NCBI GenBank assembly: GCA_019054805.1
Contig: JAHQIY010000022.1
Coordinates: 992,001-1,056,000 of the forward strand
Direction: 5' to 3'
Length of the DNA stretch: 64,000 bases
Source: Brachionus manjavacas
Lineage: Eukaryota > Rotifera > Eurotatoria > Ploima > Brachionidae
Below, one piece after another: positions 1 through 11,030 of this stretch. Position 1 is the first letter of the stretch. Each line of letters begins with the position of its first letter. The notes beneath the pieces were generated by a model, which saw only the letters and a list, made by a program, of their open reading frames with translations, did not search any database and was not told the DNA's origin. The position numbers were made by a program, and so were the translations under genes.

Positions 1-330
1 TCAACAAAATGTATGCAAAGAGTTCTTTACTAACAGGGTTGTCAATGAAAGATCACAGACTCCGACTCAGTCAATCAATTCAAGAATTGCTACGATGCCT
101 TCATGACCAAGTTTAATTGATCCAACAATATCTTTTATAAACCCCTTTCAGTTCCTTCTAAGTTCTTTCTTACCTTATACTGTAAATGATGTCTGTTGAC
201 TCTAAAAACTAAAAAAGTTCTTGTATTTTTGTAGTTTTCCTTTTATAGCTCAATGTGCTACCATAGGCTACCTCCTAGTACGTTGCCTCCGCAAGCTTGC
301 TTGTCGTAGCTTTATTTATTATCATTATTA
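1..330 (+). mobile_element. 3' end of a non-LTR retrotransposon (degenerate)
   Basis: The first ~119 bases encode a frameshifted copy of the conserved tail that follows non-LTR reverse transcriptases. FFTNRVVNE is readable in one frame and VNQFKNCYDAFMTKFN followed by TGA in another. The fragment at 47138-47395 has the same ending (VNKFKNRYDVFRSS, stop), so the two are related. The following ~200 bases would be the 3'UTR, and a TTA-rich run near 310-330 resembles the short-repeat tail of CR1/jockey-type elements. The element is cut by the window edge and is not functional here. Confidence 0.6.
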
Positions 331-1114
331 TTAAAAGTGAGCGACGCTTAAAAAAAATACAAATAAAGTTGACATCTGAGATTGGAAAAAACGAATAAAT
401 TTAACAAAATAGCTAAATTTCTTCTTTGATTTTTGAATCAACATTTTTTATTGTTTCTAATTCTCATCCATCATTCTTTAGAATTAAAAATGTTCCATAA
501 TGAAAAATTTTGACTGAAATTAATTCAAAATTTTGTTTAAAAAATTAGGACACTAATATTTTGATTTTAAAATTAACAAAAGCCTTTCAGAGATTTGTCT
601 TTCTTGTTTTTATGTGTACCCTTAATTAGTGACCAGCACTCTTAGGTCTAACTCAAAATTGGGGCCTATTATAAATGATTTTGAATCCAACTGATGCTAT
701 TAATTTATTTTGAGAATTAAACTCGACTGCTCGTTTTAGGACGTTGTGAAATTAAGTAAAAAAATTAAACCAAAATATTTTCTTTTTTGAAAAATTAATA
801 GTGTAAAATAAAATTTTTTTTGTTGAATATTTTTTACCTATAATAAATTATTTTATTTCTTTATTAAATCAATCAAACCAATAGTCAAATTAAAATCTTA
901 TTGATGTTTTATTTTTTGACTTTATCATTCATCATAGAGTTTTTTTTCAAAAATTAACAATAAATTTAAAAAGAAAAAACAAACATTTTTTCGAGCGAAT
1001 TTTGGAAAAATTTTTTCATTTCATTGAAAAAAAAATTAAAATATAAAAGAATATTTAAAAATAAACTTTTTTAATATCGAAAATATTATGTTCTAATATA
1101 AATTAATAACAAAT
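331..1114. other. AT-rich spacer, nothing recognised
   Basis: Low-complexity A/T sequence without a convincing ORF, RNA gene or repeat boundary. Confidence 0.5.
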
Positions 1115-2283
1115 TACTTTTAATTTTGTGGTTATGTGGTTATGGACTAGGTGAGAAAATAGTAAGTTCGCTCGAAGACTTTTTGAGTATGAAAACTCAG
1201 CGAGTTGTGCTTGGAGATGGAGTTTCTAGATGGTCAGAGGTACTGAGTGGAGTTCCGCAAGGATCTGTACTTGGACCCCTGCTATTTGTTTTGTACATAA
1301 ATGACCTACCTGACTGCGTTTCAAATAAAATGGAATTGTATGCAGATGACTCAAAAATACTCGGTATAGTTAATAATGTTTATGAGAGAGCGATGTTACA
1401 GAAATATCTGGATGCAGAATGTCAATGGATAGAGGTTTGGCGTATGGGATTTTGTGCTAACAAATGTAAAGTAATGCATTTCGGCAGACTAAATGCAAGG
1501 CATAAATATACACAAAAAAGCAACAGGAATGTTATACTAGCGACCACAGATTGTGAAAGGGATCTTGGAGTGATGGTTTCATCAGATTTAAAGTGGACCA
1601 GCCAAGTGAAAAGTGCTTGCGCGAAAGCGAGTAGGGTACTTGGAATGCTAAAGCGAACGTTTACAAGTAGAGAGGAAAGACTGTGGGTAAGATTGTATAT
1701 ATCCATGGTGAGACCCCACCTAGATTACGCAGTGCAGGTTTGGAATCCAAGTATGAAAATGGACGTGAATGCGTTGGAAAAGGTGCAAGAGAGGGCAACA
1801 AAAATACCTTTGTCTGTAAGAAACATGCCGTATGAAAAGAGGCTGACAAAATTAGGACTGACAAAGCTGAGTGAAAGAAGAGTGAGAGGGGACTTGATTG
1901 AAATGTACAAACTAGTGAATGGAATAGAAAAGGTAAGCTTGGTCAAGAATCTAGTGAATAAATCAGAAAACAAGGGACCAGCCGGGGCGTTATGAGGAAA
2001 TAGCATCAGAGTCCAGAGAGAAAGTTTCCCAGCTAAAATTAGAAACGATTTTGCGGCTGCAGTAAATGCCAGACATGTATTTTTCTCAAACAGAGTAGTT
2101 CCGCATTGGAATAGGTTGCCAGAAAACGTGGTGAAATCCAAGTCAACCGCTAATTTTAAAATGGCTTTAGATAAGTTCAATGGAATCGGCTGCTACAGCT
2201 CTACACGGCCAATTGGCGGTGATGGGCTTAGACAATCTACATGTTAGGTGTCGCAGCAAGAACTACTACTACTACTACTACTA
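1115..2283 (+). mobile_element. 5'-truncated non-LTR retrotransposon, RT C-terminal half
   Basis: The frame 1126-2247 encodes the second half of a jockey/CR1-like reverse transcriptase. It has the primer-grip region GVPQGSVLGPLLFVLYINDL, the catalytic YADD box at about 1339-1350, the thumb region (VRPHLDYAVQVWNP) and the tail VFFSNRVVPHWNRLPENVV. The frame is interrupted once, by TGA at 1993-1995, and resumes in the same frame to TAG at 2245-2247; the TGA looks like a CGA-to-TGA transition. The 5' truncation inside the RT domain is typical of aborted target-primed reverse transcription. The 3' end carries about six ACT triplets (about 2262-2282), the tail expected of this class. Confidence 0.85.
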
Positions 2284-2386
2284 ATTTCGTCCATCTATAT
2301 TGGATATTTTTTCTCATAATAATTTAAATTAGCATCACCACTGTTCTTAAATAACGCTTTCAATTAAGCTTTACATTTATTTATTT

Positions 2387-3040
2387 CAGAGTTGCTTAAA
2401 GGCCCAAAATAAAGTCCAAATCATTAAAAACAAAGCCAAAGTGCGGACATTAAATTTTTTTTTTCAAAAGTCCAACACTTACTTGGCTTCCCAATTAACT
2501 ACCTGGGACGGCAAAAATATAATTTTTACGCAACAATAACTACCTTAAACGAAAGAAATTTCATTTGTCCTTGATTCTGACTGATGGATTCCCGATGCTA
2601 TTTATTTGGCTCAGTTTTATTTAAAAAAAATAAAAAATAATCAAAATAAAATTTATTTATCTTTTGTGTAAATTTGGATATCAAAAAATCTAGATATTTT
2701 AAAACTTATCTATTATTAAAGATGTTTATTGAAAATAATTGGACAATGGACTTTTAATAGGCCTAACAGAACTTTATAAGAGAAATATTTAGCCCCGAAA
2801 TAAATAGAATTACAGGAAAATTTATTTGATTAATTTGTAAAACTGGAGAAAAAATTGACTTTGGGATCTCGGAACTTCGAGTCATCAAGATTAAGACAAT
2901 TTATTATTTTAAAATACTTTAAGAATTTTCTAGTCATGATATTCATTCTGAAAAATAAATTAAAAAGCTTTAGAAATTTAAAAAAAAAAAAAGTCCGGAA
3001 TAGGACTTGACTTGAGACTTGTGTTTTTTAAACAACTCTG
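2387..3040. mobile_element. hAT-type MITE with perfect 8-bp target duplication
   Basis: The left end reads CAGAGTTGCTTAAA and the right end, on the other strand, CAGAGTTGTTTAAA; both are followed inward by AAGTCC-rich subterminal sequence. The element is flanked by identical octamers ATTTATTT at 2379-2386 and 3041-3048. CAG ends plus an 8-bp duplication are the signature of the hAT superfamily. At 654 bp, without an ORF, it is non-autonomous. Related ends occur near 28114 and 46736. Confidence 0.85.
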
Positions 3041-3048
3041 ATTTATTT

Positions 3049-4567
3049 AATTCAAATTAGCTTTCATAAAGATAAGTAAAATAAAAGGAAAAAGAAATTA
3101 AAATTAATTACAAATAAAGTTAGAAAAGGAAAAGGCTATTGATAAAACCTCCTCTGTTTCAGAAGAATTGAGCTAGCAACTGTCAAAAACTATCTAGATT
3201 ACTATGGTGTTAAAAATTTAGAAGCTGCACTTTTCAAAATTATTATTTTGTTGATGAATCAACAATGTTTTTTTCACAGAAACCAATTTTTTATCTAAGG
3301 TATCCCTCGAATATCAAATAGAATAGAAAACTAGATATTTGGGCTATAATTTTTTCATAAAGGGGCTACAAATTTTGCGGCTTGTTTTTTTATATTGTCT
3401 ATTTCATTAGACTAAGATTGCAAAAGATTTATTCAGTATTTTATAGGGAACAAATTTCAGAATATTTGTTACCATTTGCAGCAGCTAAATTCGATTCGGA
3501 ATTCCATTTGCACAAAAGACAATGATCCGGAACACAGGAAATTGTTATATCAATCATTTTTAGCCTTAAAAAAAACTAGTTGGGGAAAAATATAATAAAC
3601 AAAATTTTAAAACTTATCTAGTAATTAAATTTCAAGATTAAATCTCCCTATTTTTATTTCAAATTTTTTATTAATTTTTGAAAATAATTTTAGAATATAA
3701 ATGAATTTTTTTTAACTTTATTACTTTTTACTCTAGAAAAATATAGCAAAAAATCGAATTATTTAAATTTTCCGATTTCGATTTTAATTGTAATTTTTTT
3801 TATAAATTTTGTTAGAGCTTAAGCTGAAATTCTCTTAAAGAAAATAGAATTTAATTATATTTAACAATTGATTTATTTTGTTTTAAAAATTAAATAAATT
3901 CTAAATTTTGAGATTAGATTTAAATTAAATATTAAAATTAAGTTTTAAAAAAACCTCTGGTATGAGGAAGAAAATTGAAAATAAATTAAATTATTAAATT
4001 TTATTATATGTAAAATAAAAAAATTTATTAGTTTACTTTTAAAGAGAAAAGTAATTTGACATCTGCAAGTCTGCTGACTGAGTAAAAACTTGTTTCTCGT
4101 TTCAATTTTTGATTCATGTGAATTATTGAATTTTAAAGATAATTTTTTATCAAAGTTTATCAATATTTAGAGCAATTATATTCTAAAAATTTTCATAGAA
4201 CCATGATGTAACGAAAAAAAAATAAACAATACACAAGAATATGAATAGAATAATTTTTTTTTTTAAACGGATTGCGCTGGTAAGTTTTTAAGCCTTTAAA
4301 ATTTTTTAAAAATAACATTTATTTAAAGTTTTTTATGCTGTTTTTTATTGCAAAAAAAAGCGACGCCAGCGTTATTTAAAAATTATGATTAGAAAAATAT
4401 AATTTAATGCAATGTATACACAAATTGAGATCTTTTCTCGACTTAATTTTAGTTTATAATGCTTTGGGATCGAAGTATCTAACAAAATAATTTTCTACTG
4501 CGATTTCTAATTTATAGACCAAATTTTGGTATTCTTAATCTAGAATTTTTTTGGCTAAGAGTTCAAA
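3049..4567. other. AT-rich spacer upstream of SUCLA2
   Basis: No ORF with family resemblance, no RNA gene and no clear repeat seen. The last few hundred bases presumably hold the SUCLA2 promoter, but no motif is distinctive. Confidence 0.4.
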
Positions 4568-6159
4568 ATGGCAAATGTTTGCAAAAATCTTCAATTTGGC
4601 CTGAATGCTTTTAAAAAATCCACTCTAGCTTCAAAACAGGTGATTTTTAAGTTTTAATTAATTTTTTTTTTCTAAATTTACCCATCAAGCTCCTCAATTT
4701 TAACAAATTAAACAAGAACAGCGTTCTTCTGAACAAGTCTCAAATAAGAAACTACCTTTTGCTGCATGAGTATGTTTCGATGGGCTTGCTCCAACAGTTC
4801 GGAATCAAAATTCCTAATTTTAAAGTAGCAACATCCCCTAGTGAAGTCAAAGAAATAACTGCAGCTGGAGGTTTGTGGTTAACAATTTAAAAAATTCACA
4901 TTTCATTCGCTTTCTTCCATTTGATTGTAGAATTGGGAAAAGATGTTGTGATTAAAGCTCAAATTTTGGCAGGTGGTAGAGGAAAAGGTACATTTGATAG
5001 TGGAATGAGAGGAGGTGTAAAGCTGGTCTATAGCGTTGAAGAGGCTGAAAATGTATCCAAAAATATGCTAGGTCATCGTTTGTATACCAAGCAAACTGGC
5101 CGTGAGGGCAAGCCATGCAATAAAGTAATGGTGTGCGAGAGGTTGTTCACCAGGCGAGAGTTTTACTTTGCCATTACTCTTGAGCGTGCTTTCCAGGGGC
5201 CAGTTATTATCACAAGTACTCAAGGAGGTGGCAATATTGAACAAATTGCGGCCGAAAATCCAGAGGCTATCATCAAAGAACCAGTTAATTTAGACACTGG
5301 TCTAACTGAGGAACAATCGCTCAAATTAGCCGGCAGACTAGGGTTTACCGGAGATGCTTTGTTACAAGCTTCTGATATAATGCAAAAATTATACAAACTC
5401 TTCAGAGAAAAAGATTGCATTTTACTCGAAATTAATCCATTATCAGAAACAACCGAGGGTCAAATTATTTGCATGGACTGCAAAATAAATATCGATGAAA
5501 ATGCGGAATTTAGGCGCCAGGACATTTTTGCCTTAAAAGACGAGTCCCAAGACGACTGGAGAGATGTAAAAGCTGCCAAAGCAAATCTTAACTACATAGG
5601 TCTAGATGGCGAAATTGGATGTTTGGTCAATGGAGCTGGTCTTGCCATGGCGACCATGGATATTATCAAGCTACATGGAGGCAATGCTGCTAACTTTTTG
5701 GATGTAGGTGGAGGAGCCACAGCCGAACAGGTCAGAGAAGCGTTTGAGCTTATCACAGCAGATCCGAGAGTAAATTTAAGCTTTAGTTTTTTTATTTTTT
5801 ATTGTTTTTTCAAAAAAGGTCCAAGCTATTCTAGTTAATATATTTGGAGGAATTATGAGATGCGACACTATAGCTGAAGGAATCATTGAAGCAGCTAAAA
5901 GTTTGAAATTAAACGTACCAATTGTTGTTCGCTTGCAAGGAACAAGAGTTGATGATGCCAAGGCTTTGATTGCTAGCAGTAAATTGAGAATTATTGCTTG
6001 TGATAACTTGGATGAAGCAGCTAGAATTGTAATTTTTTTGTTTTTAACTAGAATTTTGCAAGTTTTAGCAATTTTTTAATTTAGGTCGTCAAATTATCCG
6101 AAATTGTTGGCTTGGCCAAAGCAGCGTCTGTTGGCGTTCAATTTGAATTGCCAATTTAA
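4568..6159 (+). CDS. SUCLA2: Succinyl-CoA ligase [ADP-forming] beta subunit, mitochondrial
   Basis: ATP-specific beta subunit of succinyl-CoA synthetase, which couples succinyl-CoA cleavage to ATP synthesis in the mitochondrial TCA cycle with the alpha subunit. Five exons fit in phase: 4568-4639, 4690-4870, 4931-5769, 5819-6028 and 6085-6159, giving 458 aa (animal SUCLA2 is about 460). Exon 2 could instead start at 4717, also in phase. Recognisable in order: [14 protein letters not shown], the ATP-grasp segment [17 protein letters not shown], the Mg-binding stretch [27 protein letters not shown] with the phosphate loop, [25 protein letters not shown] and the C-terminal FELPI. The N-terminal ~24 residues are basic and Ser/Thr-rich without acids, as in a mitochondrial presequence. 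Similarity is higher to the ATP-specific than to the GTP-specific paralogue as remembered. Confidence 0.95.
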
Positions 6160-6177
6160 ATTTATTTTTTAGCTTAG

Positions 6178-6757
6178 AAAAAAATTCGGAACAAAAATAA
6201 TTTTTAATTTTATTTTTAAAAACATAATAAAAAAATCCAAATTTGGTTTTTAAAAAGGATTCAAAATTTCCTTTTTGAAGCTCAATTTTTCTAAATTTAA
6301 AAAATTTTTTTTTTTTACCACAAAATCGGCCTAACAGATGAAAATTTTTCCAACTCACTATTTAAATTAATTATTAATTAAAATAAATTTTGACATAAAA
6401 ATCCCAATGGAATTATTTGTAAAAAAAAAAGAGAGACAATTTTTTTAAGTTTTATTTAGCAAAAATGAAAAAAAATTCGGAACAAAAATAATTTTTAATT
6501 TTATTTTTAAAAACATAATAAAAAAATCCAAATTTGGTTTTTAAAAAGGATTCAAAATTTCCTTTTTGAAGCTCAATTTTTCTAAATTTTAAAAATTTTT
6601 TTTTTTTACCACAAATTTAGCCTAACAGATGAAAATTTTTCCAACTCACTATTTAAATTAATTATTAATTAAAATAAATTTTGACATAAAAATCCCAATG
6701 GAATTATTTGTAAAAAAAAAGAGAGACAATCTTTTTAAGTTTTATTTAGCAAAATAT
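6178..6757. repeat. Tandem direct duplication, ~291-bp unit, two copies
   Basis: The sequence beginning AAATTCGGAACAAAAATAAT at about 6182 recurs at about 6473. The two units then run in parallel through matching blocks (e.g. GGATTCAAAATTTCC, CCAACTCACTATTTAAATT, CCCAATGGAATTATTTG) to TTTATTTAGCAAA. Only a few differences and poly-A/T length changes separate them, so the duplication is recent. It lies between the convergent 3' ends of SUCLA2 and COX5B. Confidence 0.9.
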
Positions 6758-6839
6758 TTATAAACTGTTTGCTATGATGTTAAAGTTTATTTTTTTCTAA
6801 TTTTACTCAAACAATTTCTAAGCATTGTCGATTTTTAAT

Positions 6840-7388
6840 TTAGTGATGGGCATGCTTTTCCAAGTGTAGCCCGTAATCGCTTAAATCTGGCAGCTCTCTT
6901 TCGACACATTTGAACCAGTGACCACATTCGCATCGTTTAGTTTCTCCCTTAGATATCCACATAAAGTTAATGTGATGAGTGTCGGCTTCGCAGATGCATC
7001 CGACAACTCGTTGATCAGCCAAAGTTTGCACAACATTGGGATCTTCTTTGCTGCTGACAGCCTTTCTCTTCAATGGTTCCATATCGTACGGATCGTCGTA
7101 TCCCTTGCTTTTCATGGCTATCTCAAATCTTTCGGCTCCGTACAACAGGTCCCATGGATTGGCCATGTCTGTGTAATGATTAATCAGCAAAATTTTTTTT
7201 TAAAAAACATTTAAGTTACATGTTTCTTTTGGATCAGCGTTGGGATCAGTAGCTTCTTTTTGAATTGGGGTATCCATTTTACCAGCCGATGGCTTATCGG
7301 TGGAGTTGAATCGGACTCCAACCATTGCCATATTGGCTTGTCTAAACATGCCTAAGCATCGATTGATCGGTTTAATCAAACTTGCCAT
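6840..7388 (-). CDS. COX5B: Cytochrome c oxidase subunit 5B, mitochondrial
   Basis: Nuclear-encoded zinc-binding subunit of respiratory complex IV, facing the matrix side of the inner membrane. Two exons, 7388-7220 and 7168-6840, join in phase across a 51-nt intron (GTAAC...ACAG) to give about 165 aa. The first exon is a presequence rich in Arg, Met and Ala, with VRFNST near the likely cleavage site. The mature part has NPWDLLYGAERFE, VVGCICEADTHH and KGETKRCECGHWFKC. The zinc ligands would be the two CxC pairs; vertebrate COX5B has CxxC in the second. An AG preceded by AAATTT lies 12 nt before the ATG. Transcribed convergently with SUCLA2 and divergently from TSFM. Confidence 0.94.
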
Positions 7389-7997
7389 CTCTAAATACTT
7401 CTAAATTTAAAAATTATTTTAATTGAACATAATAAAACTATGCTGGTGAAAAATTCAAGTTTCATTATTAGCGTTACCGATATACGATGCTTTGAATTTA
7501 GCAAAGAACGCATAGTCTTTGCTAATTTGTGTGGAAATGTTGTGTATGCAATTTATAATATATTTATAATAAATCCCTGAGTTTTTGTTAAGGTTTTTAT
7601 ATTTTTGTGCCGCCACACAATCCTCAACAGCCCAAACTTAACTTTTTTTATTTGTCTATTTTATCATTAAATTTTCTAGGTTATTTTAAATTTTTTTTGT
7701 CTTCCAAAAAAAAAAATTTTTGCTCAATCGAGCTACAAAATTAAAGTGGAATTAATTTATAAATTCATTTTTTTAAAAAATATACCCAAAGACAAATTTT
7801 GTGTCTTGGCTAAAATACTATCACAGTAGACGATTGAATGACCGCTAAGGGTGTCCTCTAGCATTCCCATTGAAAATGTAATCCTCTGCTGCTTTTAATT
7901 AATGGAATTGAGCAAGGATTAAAAAAAGAGCAATATTTCAATAAAACGTAATATTTCACTTAATTTTTTTTAATTTTTGTAGATTTTGAAAAAAAAA
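7389..7997. promoter_or_regulatory. Intergenic region between divergent COX5B and TSFM
   Basis: About 600 bp separate the two start codons, so both promoters must lie here. No TATA box or known site stands out. Immediately before TSFM the sequence ends in a T-rich tract and GTAG (7979-7982), which looks like a 3' splice site for a 5'UTR intron or a spliced leader. Confidence 0.4.
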
Positions 7998-9068
7998 ATG
8001 TTTACTAAATTGATAAACCAATTCACAGTTAAACCGACATTAGCTCGCTGGATTTGCGAGTCCAAGTCGTTGCTTCAAGAAACCAAAGGTTCCAGTTCAA
8101 ATTTGTTCAAACTGAGAAAATCGACTGGCTATGCATTAAACAAATGCAAGGAAGCACTAGAAAAACATGAGGGTAATATCGAAGCTGCCACTAAATGGCT
8201 GAACGAACAAGCTCAAAAAGAAGGATGGAGCAAAGCTGAGAAACTAAAAAACAGACAGACCAAACAAGGAACCTTGGTGTTTTATGCTGACAAAGAAAAA
8301 AATCAAGCAACATTGGTCGAACTTAATTGTGAAACTGACTTTGTTGCCAGAAACGAAAAATTCTTAGATCTATCTTCCCATTTGGCCAAATCGATTTTAT
8401 GGAACGCACAAGTTAAAGGATCTAAAGTAAAAGCCAAAGCTTTTCTACCGAACTAAGTTGGTCAATTGAGTTTTGTGTAGCTTATTCAAATGGCAATCTT
8501 AGTTTGGTAGAAATAGAGTGAATTTTTAAAAAATTAAAAACTTTTCAAGGAACTTATTGAAAAAGAAGAATTGAATAAAATAAAATTTTTGGATCAAAAC
8601 AAAACTCTAGGAGATCAAATCGCTTTGGCGATCGGAACTTTGGGAGAAAATATGTCAATTAGACGAGCTTTTGTATTAAGCTTAGGAGAAAATGAAAAAA
8701 TGGGATGGTATATGCATGGCTCTATAACTGATTCGATGAACAATTGTCACTTTGGAAAATATGGTGCTTTGGTCAATTTTACACTCACTCAGAAAAATGA
8801 AAATTATAAAACTTTTGATATTGGACGTCAGATAGCTCAGCATGTGGTTGGCATGAAACCTTTAACTCTTGGTGAAATGCCCGTAGAAGAAGTCAATGCG
8901 GATGAACCAGTTAAAATTGATGATAATGAGACAAGACTTCTTTATCAAGAATTTCTTATGAAGCCAAATACAAGAGTTTTAGACTTTATTAATGAAAATC
9001 ATGCAAAAATTAACGATTTTGTTCGATTGGAATGTGGAGAAATTTTGGAAAACGATGAAAATAAATAA
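7998..9068 (+). CDS. TSFM: Elongation factor Ts, mitochondrial
   Basis: Guanine-nucleotide exchange factor that regenerates EF-Tu.GTP during mitochondrial translation. Exon 1 starts at ATG 7998 (MFTKLINQF) and ends at 8426 (AAA, then GTAAAA) or possibly 8411; exon 2 is 8550-9068. Both choices keep phase 0 and give about 310-315 aa, close to the human 325. The UBA-like N domain is clear: LFKLRKSTGYALNKCKEALE and a following AATKWLNEQAQKEG. The EF-Tu-contacting TDFVARNE is also present. The second exon carries LGDQIALAIGTLGENM, GKYGALV, IGRQIAQHVVGM and the C-terminal DFVRLECGE typical of animal mitochondrial EF-Ts. The N-terminus is basic (presequence). The intron contains an in-frame stop, so splicing is needed. 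Confidence 0.93.
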
Positions 9069-11030
9069 CATTTTCTTTAAAACTAAAAATAATAAAACAT
9101 TTTGAAAGATTTTTGAAAATATTTTTGAAATTTTTTATCACAGTTAAAAAATTCTAAAAAATAAATCAGCCATATAGTAAAATAAAGAATTGATGTAAAT
9201 TTTTTTTAAATATCCAAATTCCAAATCTTTATGAGATTTTAAATGAGATCTATTTAATTGATTCTATCCAAACCTTGACTAAAATTTTATCCAAAGCAGA
9301 AAAATTTTCCATTTTGCTACAAAATCGGATAAATTTTAAAGTTAAAAAAATTGTAAAAATTAAAGCAGCCACGTAGTAAAATATAGAATTGATTTATAAT
9401 TTTTTCTAAGTGTATTATATATATTAAGCTAGCTCATTTTGTAAAAAAATTTGTTATAAATCCTTTTGTAAATACAAATTTTGCCGAAATTCCAGTTATT
9501 TATCAATTGTGCCCCATTATTTATTCAAAATAGTTGGTGATAAGCTTAAAGCAGGTTTATGTGGAAGATTTTACCTTGAAGACTAAAAAAATTACAATAA
9601 CTTAAATGATTTTATAATCTAATTTTTTACTTCTTTTTGTCAAAACATTGATTAAAAATACCATAAGATGCATTTTATTTTATATTTCTAAATTTTATAG
9701 ATTAATAAAAAATTATTTGATTTTTTTCAAAAGTTAAGTAACGGCTTGCTCTCCAAGATTTCAAAAATGAATTAAAATATTTTATACTTTTCTTGTTCAA
9801 ACGATCTATTTCTGCAACTGCTATGAATGTTATTTGAAAAAATTAAGACGAGCATTTTAATTATGATTCTGTGAAAAAATTTAGTACCAACTTCCACATC
9901 TCAAGACTCTTGAGAGATTATTTGAGAGAATATTTTTTTGTCATCTGATAAAATTTTTGCTAGAATTTTTATCTAAAAAAAAAATAGATAAACATAATTA
10001 ATAATGGCTAAAATTATAAGTGATTTTTAATTTTAGATAAAAAAAATTTTATTTATTTTGTGTTATTTTTACTAAAACACTAAAAATTACTTTTACTCAA
10101 TCATTTAAATAGAATGAAGTGTTCTCTTTAAAATCATTTCCGCTTGATAGGTAAGTTGCTGTAGGTCAAAGACGTTTCTTTTGTCACTTTAATTTATAGA
10201 ATTTATTTATCTTTCACTAAAAATGTTTAAATAAAAAATTTCAATTTAATTTATCGGATCAAAATGATAAGTTAGGGAATTCAATTAAAAAAAATTAAAA
10301 ACCAAGAGATTACTTATCATCATTAGTTATAAAAGGCTTAGAATTGTTTTATCACTATTTGTTATTCATAAATATAGTTTAAAATTTAATGCTTTCTCAA
10401 ATATAAAAAAGACTTAGTTATTTTAATTTTTTTCAGAAATTCCTCTTTTTTTTTTTTAATTTTTTAAATTAATTTAGAGAGCATTCAAACCAAAAACAAA
10501 AAAAACTTAAAGTATGCAAACATATTTAATAGACTAAGTTATGGAATAAAGGCCCAATTATTTTTTTTTTAAATTATAAAAAAATTAATAATTGAGTAAA
10601 TTTTGTGGATAGATAAATACTTTAGATCTAGCCAAAATAAAAACATATCTGGTAAAGTCGTGTAAATGTTTTAATTCGCTTCAAACACAAGGGTTATTTG
10701 AAATTAAAAAAAATTAATTGTGTTTATGAAATTGATTTCAATTAAAATTAAAATTTTATTTTATAAATTAAATTAAAGTATTATCGTATATTGATTGAAT
10801 TAATTTGAAACAGAAACAAACATAAGTATTAAAAAAGACAAGGAAAAATTTTGGTTCAATTAAATAGAAAAAACAACAGGATTCGAATACCTGAAAAAAA
10901 TTGAAATTTACAAAATAAAGGTTAAAAAAATTATCTAAATGTTAGATTTCTGCCTATCTTTGGATGGCCTTCAATTCCTATTGAGCACTTAAAAATAAAA
11001 AATTTAATTATTTTATTTAAAACAAAAAGG
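9069..11030. other. AT-rich spacer between TSFM and the KIF23-like gene
   Basis: Long A/T tracts and short diverged repeats; no ORF resembling a family, no RNA gene and no element ends seen. The first ~50 bases contain AATAAA (near 9099), a likely TSFM poly(A) signal. Confidence 0.4.

Noticed and set aside
260-330. Helitron-like 3' end (GCAAGCTTGC palindrome near CTAG)
   Set aside because: The sequence follows directly from a retrotransposon 3' end and no Helitron terminus pattern completes it.
6089-6358. Minus-strand frame of 89 codons over the SUCLA2 3' end
   Set aside because: Low-complexity Lys/Phe string opposite the real last exon and the tandem duplication; no family resemblance.
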